64,000 bases of DNA, from contig NZ_VWPL01000001.1 in assembly GCF_008630065.1 (NCBI RefSeq), positions 157,884 to 221,883 of the forward strand, in the 5' to 3' direction. Source of the DNA: Blastochloris sulfoviridis (lineage in GTDB: Bacteria; Pseudomonadota; Alphaproteobacteria; Rhizobiales; Xanthobacteraceae). Both the position numbers and the translations under genes were made by a program. Below are positions 24,986 through 32,942 of this stretch, in pieces (the first letter of the stretch is position 1; the number at the start of each line of letters is the position of its first letter). The notes beneath the pieces are model-generated. The model was not told where the DNA came from, ran no database searches, and saw only the letters and a list, made by a program, of their open reading frames with translations.

Positions 24986-26854
24986 TCAGAACTTCGCGTT
25001 GAGGTCGACCTGAAGGACGTCGACCGCGTAGGGGGCGCCGGCCACCTCGTTGGCGCTCATCCAGCGCGCCGAGGCCCAAACTTTCGGGCCGAGAGCAAGG
25101 CTGGCGCCGATGATGTAACCCTTGAGATTGGTGCCGCCGAGGCCAAAATCGGAGTCGGTGAAGGCGTCGATGACGGCGTCCGACTCCAGCCACTTGTAGG
25201 CGACGCTGACATTCCAGTCCCACAGCTCCTTCAGTTCCTTGTGGCCCACCGTCAGGCGACCCATCCAGCCCTCATTGCCGCCGAAGTATTCGTTGTCGGG
25301 AAAGGGATAGGTGGCCGAGGACGCAAGCTGGTTGGCGCGCGCCCGCGCCGCCACCTGCTGACGGTCCCAGGCGACATTCTGGACGTACTCGCCATCGAGG
25401 ATGATGTGGATCGGGTTGAAGTGGGCAAGATCGAGCCGCCCGTTCAGCATCACATTGCGGAACGCCGAGGCGAGGCCGAAATACTGGTACTGCGCCTCGG
25501 TGGGATCGGTGGGATCATCCGCCACGATGTCGCGCAGCATCATGTAGGTGTTGCCCTTCTGCGCGAAGGACGGCCGCAACGTGTCGGTGTCGCAGGTGTC
25601 GCCGGTCATGTTTGCCAGGCACGGGCTCGACAGCTGCCCCTGGACATTGGTGAAGTCGAAATAGGCGACGCCGAGCGTGAGGTCGATGTCGGAGTCGACC
25701 TTGAAGATGCCGCCGAACTGCGCGCCGAGCATCCATTTGTCGCGGCTCGGGAACTTGCCGATGACATCAACGGTGTCATAGGCGGTCAGGGTGGCGTTGA
25801 AATCGGTGTTGAACACCGGGAAGGCGCCGGCATTCAGGAACGGCGTGATGCCAGGATAGATCTCGTTCTTGAACTGGATGGCGAAGCCGTCGAATCTGAG
25901 ATCTTTGTCAAAGACCAGATCGGTGGGCATGAAGAACGGATTTTCGAAGCGACCGACGTTGAGCGCCGCGTCCTCCCAGGGACGGTACTTGATGAAGGCG
26001 CGGTCGAGCCAGAGCGCGTATTTGCTGAAATTGCCGCCCGAGCCGCCCAGCGTCTGATTGAACGACACCGGTGAATTGCTGTCGCCGGTGGCGATGTGCA
26101 AGCCTGCCGTGAAGCCATCGAACAGATCCGTGTCCAGACCCAGCCGCGCCAGCAGGCGGACGCGGGTGCGGTCCTGATAGGTGTCGTAGCTCGGCCAATA
26201 GAACTGGTTGAGGTCGTTGACGTTCCACGGGCTGCCGGTGTTGATCGCATTGTAGTTGACGGCGCCGAACGGGTCGTTGCCATTGGGGAAGAAGTCGCCC
26301 TCGAAGCGGGCGCGGATGTCGCCCGAGAGGCGGATGCGCGACACCCATTCCGGCAGGGCGCCCGGCGCGGCCCAGCCCTCCGTCTTGGCCTTCGCCATCA
26401 CCTCCTGCTTGATCTCCTCGCGGATCTGCTTCTTGACCACTTCCGGCACGTAGGTGACGCGCTTGGTGCCGGGCGGCGACACCGCCTCGGCCGCCGCCGC
26501 CGCGGTCTTCTCGGCGCCGTCGGCCTTCTTCGAGGCGTCGCGCAACGCCTGCCGCGCCACATAGGCCTCGTCCTCGGCCTGCTTGATCAGCGCGTCCGCC
26601 TGCTCCTCGGAGAGCACGTTCTGCTTCACCAGCAGATTGATCAGATTGATGGTGGCATTCGGCGACGGCGCGGCGGCGCGCGACACGGTCGGCCGCTTCT
26701 CCTTCGCCGCCTCGCTTTTGCCATCGGCATCCTGCGCCGCCGCCGGCATGGCGACGGCAACGCCGCACAGCGCCGCAGCAACCGGCGTCAGTCCGCGCCC
26801 CAGCCTCAAATGGCGCTCCACGAATTCTCGCTTCACGTCAATGCCCCATGCCAT
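24986..26854 (-). CDS. Putative outer-membrane porin (Porin_5-like)
   Basis: A 622-residue predicted beta-barrel. After a signal segment (LGRGLTPVAAALCGVAVAM, cleavage near AAAQ) there is a helical/coiled region at about 45-115. It includes INLLVKQNVLSEEQADALIKQ and AYVARQALRDASKK. The barrel begins near WVSRIRLSGDIRARFEGDFF, with alternating aromatic strands up to the terminal Phe (VDLNAKF), the usual sorting signal. This architecture fits the 'putative porin' family found beside ExbB/ExbD genes. It lies between the tonB-like gene and the coiled-coil gene. What passes through it is unknown. Confidence 0.87.
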   Translation of the reverse strand: MAWGIDVKREFVERHLRLGRGLTPVAAALCGVAVAMPAAAQDADGKSEAAKEKRPTVSRAAAPSPNATINLINLLVKQNVLSEEQADALIKQAEDEAYVARQALRDASKKADGAEKTAAAAAEAVSPPGTKRVTYVPEVVKKQIREEIKQEVMAKAKTEGWAAPGALPEWVSRIRLSGDIRARFEGDFFPNGNDPFGAVNYNAINTGSPWNVNDLNQFYWPSYDTYQDRTRVRLLARLGLDTDLFDGFTAGLHIATGDSNSPVSFNQTLGGSGGNFSKYALWLDRAFIKYRPWEDAALNVGRFENPFFMPTDLVFDKDLRFDGFAIQFKNEIYPGITPFLNAGAFPVFNTDFNATLTAYDTVDVIGKFPSRDKWMLGAQFGGIFKVDSDIDLTLGVAYFDFTNVQGQLSSPCLANMTGDTCDTDTLRPSFAQKGNTYMMLRDIVADDPTDPTEAQYQYFGLASAFRNVMLNGRLDLAHFNPIHIILDGEYVQNVAWDRQQVAARARANQLASSATYPFPDNEYFGGNEGWMGRLTVGHKELKELWDWNVSVAYKWLESDAVIDAFTDSDFGLGGTNLKGYIIGASLALGPKVWASARWMSANEVAGAPYAVDVLQVDLNAKF

Positions 26855-26911
26855 AATGAAACTCCGTTTACTGAACGCTCGGACGCCGTTGCCGACTGCG
26901 GCCGACCTGCC

Positions 26912-27661
<750 letters not shown>

Positions 27662-27676
27662 GTCCTCGGCAGGTTC

Positions 27677-27749
27677 GGCTTCGACAAGATCGGCTTTGAC
27701 AGGATCTCTTGCAGCGGGGTCTCTTGCAGCAGGCTCTCTTGCAGCGGGG
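27677..27749. repeat. 15-bp tandem repeats between exbD and tonB-like gene
   Basis: Two kinds of 15-bp unit are adjacent. CGGCTTCGACAAGAT followed by CGGCTTTGACAGGAT spans about 27677-27706. TCTCTTGCAGCGGGG, TCTCTTGCAGCAGGC, TCTCTTGCAGCGGGG spans 27705-27749. They fill almost all of the 88-bp spacer after the exbD stop. Confidence 0.85.
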
Positions 27750-28154
27750 TCACTTCACCAACGGCTTGGTCGCCAGGCCGACCTGGGTGATGTTGAGCCG
27801 GCCCAGCAGATCGAGAACGTCCATCACGTTCTGGTACTGGGTCTGGCTGTCGCCGCGCACCACCACCGGAAATTCGGGCGTCAGCGCCCGCTGCTGCACC
27901 AGCCGCTGCTCAAGCTCGGACAGCGTCACCGGCACGGTGTCGAGAAAGATCTTGCCGTCATTGGTGACGGTGATCGCCTTGGTGGTCTGCTGGGCGAGGC
28001 TGGGGGCAGCGCTGGCCTTCGGCAGGTTCACCTTCATGCCCTGCACCGTCGCCGTGGTCATGATGATGAAGATCACCAGGAGCACGTAGGCGAGATCGAG
28101 CATCGGCGTGATGTTGATGTCGTCGTACGGCTTGCTGTCGGATTGGACCTGCAT
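27750..28154 (-). CDS. exbD: ExbD/TolR family biopolymer transport protein
   Basis: A 134-residue inner-membrane protein of the proton-driven ExbB-ExbD motor. It has one transmembrane helix (about 18-36) with the essential acidic residue in NITPMLDLAYVLLVIFIIM (Asp20). A periplasmic domain follows (VNLPKA, ITVTNDGKIFLDTVPVTLSE, FPVVVRGDSQTQYQNVMDVL). Length and order are standard for the family. The gene begins 3 bases after the stop of the exbB-like gene, so stoichiometric co-expression is likely. The next gene is tonB-like after 88 bp of tandem repeats. Confidence 0.95.
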   Translation of the reverse strand: MQVQSDSKPYDDINITPMLDLAYVLLVIFIIMTTATVQGMKVNLPKASAAPSLAQQTTKAITVTNDGKIFLDTVPVTLSELEQRLVQQRALTPEFPVVVRGDSQTQYQNVMDVLDLLGRLNITQVGLATKPLVK

Positions 28155-28157
28155 GAC

Positions 28158-30227
28158 TCACTCCGCGGCGAGGTTGCGCGGCCGGTCCGGCCGGCTGTGA
28201 TAGGACTCGGCGATCTTCGTGACGAGCTCGTCGACGAAGACCTGCATGTCGCTGGTCGTGTCCTTGATGCGGGTGATGAGATAGTTGTAGGCGAACAGCG
28301 CCGGGATCGCGACGCCGAGGCCGGCGACGGTGGCCACCAGCGCCGCGGCGATGCCGGGGGCGATGGCATTGACATTGACGTCGCCGCTGGCGGCGATCGA
28401 CGCGAAGGTGATCATCACGCCGATCACCGTGCCGAGCAGGCCGAGGAACGGCCCGCCGGAGATGGCGATGGTCAGCACCACCATCTGCTTGTTCAGCCGC
28501 TGGGCCTCGCGCACGAAGCCGCTGTCCAGCACCGCGCGGATGGCGGCGATCGCCTGCGGCGTCAGCGAGCCGATGCGCCCGTTGGCCATGAAGCGGCGGC
28601 GGATCTCCTGCATGCCGAGATGCAGCAGATGATGGAGCGGCGCGCCGTGGATGGCCTTGCGGTCCTTCTCCGACGCCATCGCACCAAAGCGCGCCATGCT
28701 GCCGCCCTGCTCGTCGAGATGCAGCAGCGCGTCGAGATCGCCGGACACCTCGCGGAATTCGCGCAGGAACAGCGCGTTGCCCTTGGCGACGCGGTTGAGA
28801 TAGGAAATCTTGTCGACGGTCACGATCCAGCTGATCACCGCCATGATGGCCAAGAGGCCGATGACCACCCAGCCGTCGAGCGTCACCGATTTCAGGATCA
28901 CCGCGAAATAGCCGCTGAACCAGCTCGCGGTCTCCTCGTCGACGCTGAACGACACCAGCTTGGCGTGTTCCGGCCCCTGCCCGATCGCCGCCACCTTCAG
29001 GAAGCCCGCGGGACGCGCCACCTTGGCGATCTGCATCTCGTCGATGTCGCCGACGAAGCCAGCCGCAGCCGCAGCCGCCTCGACAGGCGCGGCAGCCGCG
29101 GTATCGGCCGCCGGTGCCGCGGCAACGGGGGCGGTCGCGGCCGGGTCGGCAGCCGGGGCGGTCGCGGATGCGTCGGCAGCCGGTGCGGCCGCGCCATCGG
29201 CCGCGGGCGCTGCGGTCGCCTCCACCGGTGCGGCGGCTATTGGCGCCGCGGCCGGCGTGGACGAGGCGACATCGCCGCCGATCTGCGCCGGGCCGGCCAT
29301 CGCCGGCAGCGATGCGGCGAGCGTGGCGAACGGCGCGCCATCGACATAGAGCGTGATCTGGCCGTTGGCCGCCGTCACCGCAATGTGGCGCCAGGTTGCC
29401 GGCGCGATCGCCGGCCCCTCGCCGCTACGCAGCGTGGCGCCGTTCGTGGTCACCTCGGCGAACGGCACGCCATTGTCCAGGCCGATGACGAGAGCGTTCG
29501 CACCGTCGCGGCGCGCATAGAGGATGGCGCGCGGTTGTGGCGCTGCCATCTTCACCCAGGCCGACCAGGAGAGCGCGCCGCCCTCGGCCACCGCCAGCGA
29601 GGGCGAGCCCGGCAGCATCAGCGGGGTCTGGCCGTCGAGGCGCGCGCCCTGGCCGATGATCGCGCCATCGGCGCCCGGCACGACGCTCTGCGCGCTGTTG
29701 GCCCAGGCGGACGTATCGTGTGCCGGCGTGCCGCGCTCGGCGAAATGATAGACCAGCAGCGTGTCGGGGTCGTAGGTGCCCTTGGCATCGACCGCGGCCG
29801 GCGCCTTCGGGTTGCCGAAATAGAGCCACATGTCGGTCTTGGTGCCGGGCTTCAGATCCGGCACGGCCACCCACACCAGCGCCTCGCCGAGCAGGGAGTC
29901 GAATTTCTCGACGTGGTGCTTGAGCGGCGTCTTGTCGTCGCCCGCGATGAAGCGCAGGTCGCCGCCATCCTCCTTGGCCGAGCCGAAGCGGAAATTGCCG
30001 ACATGCAGGCGCACCAATACCGGCGTCGAGCCGATCGGCTCGCTGACGCCCGCGCCCGAAGGCCCGGTGTCGACGGTGATCTTCTTGCGCAGCGTCCACT
30101 CGTCGTTCCACCACGCCGCCGCCTGCCCCGGCCACAGCGACACCAGCGCCGTGAGCATCACCAGCGCGGCAAGTGCCGGCAGGCGCATCAGCGTCCGGAA
30201 AGACGGGTTGCTGGTTCGAGCCGTCAT
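28158..30227 (-). CDS. ExbB/TolQ/MotA proton channel with N-terminal DUF2341 and LamG-like periplasmic region
   Basis: A 689-residue protein, about three times the length of ordinary ExbB. The signal peptide (LAALVMLTALVSLWPGQAAA) is followed by a DUF2341-type region (WWNDEWTLRKKITVDTG, TDMWLYFGNPKA). A concanavalin/LamG-like domain follows (from about 180, LSWSAWVKM, WRHIAVTAANGQITLYVDGA). It is split by an Ala/Pro-rich linker at about 325-390. The ExbB part starts near 450 with GWVVIGLLAIMAVISWIV. It contains GGPFLGLLGTVIGVMITF and VAGLGVAIPALFAYNYL, the conserved channel helices. The large head would lie in the periplasm and could contact the exoprotein, transporter or peptidoglycan. Its ATG overlaps the ShlB-like stop (TGATG). 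Confidence 0.93.
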   Translation of the reverse strand: MTARTSNPSFRTLMRLPALAALVMLTALVSLWPGQAAAWWNDEWTLRKKITVDTGPSGAGVSEPIGSTPVLVRLHVGNFRFGSAKEDGGDLRFIAGDDKTPLKHHVEKFDSLLGEALVWVAVPDLKPGTKTDMWLYFGNPKAPAAVDAKGTYDPDTLLVYHFAERGTPAHDTSAWANSAQSVVPGADGAIIGQGARLDGQTPLMLPGSPSLAVAEGGALSWSAWVKMAAPQPRAILYARRDGANALVIGLDNGVPFAEVTTNGATLRSGEGPAIAPATWRHIAVTAANGQITLYVDGAPFATLAASLPAMAGPAQIGGDVASSTPAAAPIAAAPVEATAAPAADGAAAPAADASATAPAADPAATAPVAAAPAADTAAAAPVEAAAAAAGFVGDIDEMQIAKVARPAGFLKVAAIGQGPEHAKLVSFSVDEETASWFSGYFAVILKSVTLDGWVVIGLLAIMAVISWIVTVDKISYLNRVAKGNALFLREFREVSGDLDALLHLDEQGGSMARFGAMASEKDRKAIHGAPLHHLLHLGMQEIRRRFMANGRIGSLTPQAIAAIRAVLDSGFVREAQRLNKQMVVLTIAISGGPFLGLLGTVIGVMITFASIAASGDVNVNAIAPGIAAALVATVAGLGVAIPALFAYNYLITRIKDTTSDMQVFVDELVTKIAESYHSRPDRPRNLAAE

Positions 30228-32122
30228 CAGAATTCACCCCAAAACCGGAAGGACAGGCGCGGATCGTGCGCGACCGTGACCTGCTGGCTGGTCAGCGGAA
30301 CGCCGACCAGGACCAGGCCGTTCAGATATTCGAGAAGCTTGAAGCGGGTGCCGACGCCGTAGCTGGCGAGATCGAACAGATCGTCCTGCTCGGCCGTGGG
30401 ATCCTTGACCATCACGCGCCCGACATCGCTGAAGGCGAAGAAGCGCCATTCGTTGATGACGTTGAACTTGACCGGCTGGCCCTCGGCGTTTTCCAGCGAC
30501 TGCTCGAAGTGGCGCGCGAGATCGGGGGTGCGCAGCTCCAGCGTCGCCGAGCCGCCATAGTCGCCCAGCGCCTCCGATTCCAGATAGCCGCGCACCGTGT
30601 CGAGGCCGCCGATGCTGATCTGCTCGCTGGAGACCAGCGGCTGGTCGGCGATCTGGCCCTGCGCCTTGACATACGCCTGGAACCCGCCCGGCAGGTCGTG
30701 GGTGTGCGAGACGTCGCCGTGCAGGATGAAGAAATTGCCGCGAGAATTGTAGCGCTTGACGTCGAACTGCTCGGTGTCGCTGCCGATGCCGCGCAAATTC
30801 ATGGTGGCGCTGAGGTTGGCCTGGGTCACCCGGCCCTCGCCCTGCCACGTCGCGCCATAGCTGGCGACCAGCGGCACGTAGGACACGGGCGAGGAGAATT
30901 CGCCGTCGGCGAGCGAGATGACCTGCTCGAAATCCTTGTAGTCCACGCCGACCGACAGCGTGTGGAACAGCTCGCCGCGGCTCGGCAGCGTCATCACCGC
31001 GCGGCCGCCGAACACCTGGCCGGGGCCCACCACATTGACGCCGCCGACGGTGGCCACCGAGCTGTCGGACTTCAGGCCGTAGAACAGCAGGTTGAGCCAG
31101 TCGGCCTCGGTGCGCGCCAGATACGAGCCGGAATAGACCCGGGCGTCGGACGGACGCTGCGGTGCCTCCTGATAGGTGAAGGAGAGCGAATGGCCGAGCT
31201 GCCACAAATTGTCGTAGCGCACCTGGGCGTTCAGGCGCAGCGGCGTGGTGTCCGGGCTCTGGCGGTTGTTGAGCTCGATCGAGGCATGCAGCGGGTGCTT
31301 GTCCTCGACATTGAGGTCGACATCGACGGTGCCGGGCGTGACGCCGGCCCGCAGCGCCGGGGTGACGCGCCGATCCGGCCACTGGTTCAGCGACACGATG
31401 TCCTTGGTCACGTGGTTGAAGTTGGGCAGCTTGCCCTCCTCCACCGAGCGCGCCTTGCGCTTGATCTCGGCGAGGTCGTAGTAGCGCGAGCCCTTCACCC
31501 GCAGGCGCCCGACCCGGTTCTCGGTCACCTTCAGCACGACGAAGCCGCGGCTGGCATTCTGCTGCGGCACCGAGACGCCGACCGTCTGATAGCCCTTGTC
31601 GTGATAGGCCTTCTCCAGCGCGGCGCGCGCCTTCTCCACATCGTCGGAGGAGCGGTTGGGGCCGAGAAACGGATAGACCGCCTCCTCGACCTCGATCTGC
31701 GGCAGCGCATCGGCGCCTTCGACGCGATACTCGTCGATATCGAAGCGCGCCGGCATGTCGGCGGCCGGTGCGGCCTGCGGCGCCGCGGCGGCCGGCACGG
31801 TCTCCGGCTTCGTCCCGGCGGATTTGCCGTCACCGGACTGCTTGGCGGGCGTGGACGACGGTGCGCCTGCGGAGGACGGTGCGCCCGTCTCCTGGCGCGG
31901 CGCCGGCGCGGCAAGAGCCATCGGTGCGGCAGAATCCACCGGCGCGGTGAGATCTACCGGCGCAGCAAGGCTCGGCGGCGCGATGAGCAGAGCGACAGCC
32001 GCGCCCGCTACGGCGCCCCACGGCGCGGCCTTGAACGGCCGCGTCCGCTGGTGCGGACGCTGCGCGCTTCGGCCGGTCCTCGGCTCGCAAGAGCGCGACG
32101 GCAATTTGATGCGGCCTGCCAC
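30227..32122 (-). CDS. ShlB/FhaC/HecB family two-partner secretion transporter (TpsB)
   Basis: A 631-residue outer-membrane protein of the Omp85 superfamily, expected to export the giant exoprotein encoded upstream. The signal peptide is at about 30-54 (AVALLIAPPSLAA), followed by an Ala/Pro-rich stretch. A POTRA region covers about 120-205 (FDIDEYRVEGADALPQIEVE, YQTVGVSVPQQNASRG). The C-terminal barrel has the FhaC-like ISIGGLDTVRGYLE block, whose VRGY-type motif lines the pore, and ends in LSFRFWGEF. I chose the GTG at 32122, which has a strong GGAGGAG site. The frame continues to 32221 without one. Only one POTRA is obvious by eye; FhaC has two. Confidence 0.93.
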   Translation of the reverse strand: MAGRIKLPSRSCEPRTGRSAQRPHQRTRPFKAAPWGAVAGAAVALLIAPPSLAAPVDLTAPVDSAAPMALAAPAPRQETGAPSSAGAPSSTPAKQSGDGKSAGTKPETVPAAAAPQAAPAADMPARFDIDEYRVEGADALPQIEVEEAVYPFLGPNRSSDDVEKARAALEKAYHDKGYQTVGVSVPQQNASRGFVVLKVTENRVGRLRVKGSRYYDLAEIKRKARSVEEGKLPNFNHVTKDIVSLNQWPDRRVTPALRAGVTPGTVDVDLNVEDKHPLHASIELNNRQSPDTTPLRLNAQVRYDNLWQLGHSLSFTYQEAPQRPSDARVYSGSYLARTEADWLNLLFYGLKSDSSVATVGGVNVVGPGQVFGGRAVMTLPSRGELFHTLSVGVDYKDFEQVISLADGEFSSPVSYVPLVASYGATWQGEGRVTQANLSATMNLRGIGSDTEQFDVKRYNSRGNFFILHGDVSHTHDLPGGFQAYVKAQGQIADQPLVSSEQISIGGLDTVRGYLESEALGDYGGSATLELRTPDLARHFEQSLENAEGQPVKFNVINEWRFFAFSDVGRVMVKDPTAEQDDLFDLASYGVGTRFKLLEYLNGLVLVGVPLTSQQVTVAHDPRLSFRFWGEF

Positions 32123-32518
32123 GGACAAACTCCTCCGGTTCTGGCAGCGTGTCCTACTGACACGACCGGCATGCTCAGATCCCCTCGCCGCCGAGTTCTT
32201 CGGAGACGGTGGCGACCTCACGCGCGCAGCAATTCCGTGGCCTCGCCAGAGACACCTCTCCGGCCGGTCACGGCTTCAACAACGCTTGCGGCATCGCCAT
32301 CGCGGTGAGCACACGCTCACCTTTCCGGCGACGTCCGTGAGCGTGAAACTAACCACGTCATATGAAAGTGCGATGTCGCCGCGGCACCGGCCGCGAAACA
32401 TCTCGACGACCGTGGCCGATCTGCCACGGCGACCGCCTGGCTGTGACATGCCCACGATCGCAACGCCGTGTCCGGAATGCGACAGCGATCCGGACTTGGC
32501 GCGCGACCGGCGGCGCGC
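32123..32518. promoter_or_regulatory. 396-bp gap before the transporter gene, with a hairpin at 32304-32321
   Basis: No gene is evident in this break within an otherwise tightly packed operon. GGTGAGC-ACAC-GCTCACC is a perfect 7-bp stem with a 4-base loop. Around 32340-32370 the DNA is A+T-richer (AACTAACCACGTCATATGAAAG). The gap could hold an internal promoter or a stem that lowers transporter expression relative to exoprotein, but no box is clear. Confidence 0.35.
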
Positions 32519-32938
32519 TCAGCGGCGCGGCAGCACCGGCGCCGGCGGTGCCGGACGCCAGGGCACGACCGAGATGCCGTAGTTCGGTCCGTACTGCTGC
32601 TTGACGGCGCCGGTGTTGGCGATGCCGGCGCGGATGTCGGACGAGCGCGCATCCAGCGGCGGCGCGTTGATGCCGGGATGGGCGCGCTCGACCGCCTGCT
32701 TCAGCCGCTCGTTCAGGCAGCCGAAGCTGCGGCTGCCGCCGATCTCGACATCGACGCAGCTCTGAAGGTCCGGCAGTCCCGCTGTCGCGCCGCCGATGAT
32801 GGTCTCGCGCCGCGGGGGAGCGGGCGCCACTTCGGCGTCCGGCGACTGGGCGAAGGCCGGCGCAGGCGCCGCGGGAAGCGCCAGCACGAGGGCCGCCGCA
32901 AGGATGAGCGGGTGCGCGTTGGTCCGCTGCGTCGTCAT
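32519..32938 (-). CDS. Small secreted protein linked to the giant exoprotein
   Basis: A 139-residue protein. The signal peptide is LILAAALVLALPAAPAPAFA, cleaved before QSPDAEV. A mature part of about 105 residues follows, with two cysteines (SCVDVEIGGSRSFGCLNERL) that could form a disulfide. A conserved-looking tail reads QYGPNYGISVVPWRPAPPA. The ATG at 32938 follows the exoprotein stop by four bases, so the two are translationally linked. I do not recognise a named family. It could be a periplasmic chaperone, anchor or cap for the exoprotein. The frame extends upstream into the exoprotein gene, but the signal peptide fixes the start. Confidence 0.78.
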   Translation of the reverse strand: MTTQRTNAHPLILAAALVLALPAAPAPAFAQSPDAEVAPAPPRRETIIGGATAGLPDLQSCVDVEIGGSRSFGCLNERLKQAVERAHPGINAPPLDARSSDIRAGIANTGAVKQQYGPNYGISVVPWRPAPPAPVLPRR

Positions 32939-32942
32939 CGGC

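Noticed and set aside
27696..30362. An 888-codon plus-strand frame opposite exbD and exbB
   Set aside because: Antisense shadow; begins in the 15-bp tandem repeats (SLAAG units) and shows no recognisable family.
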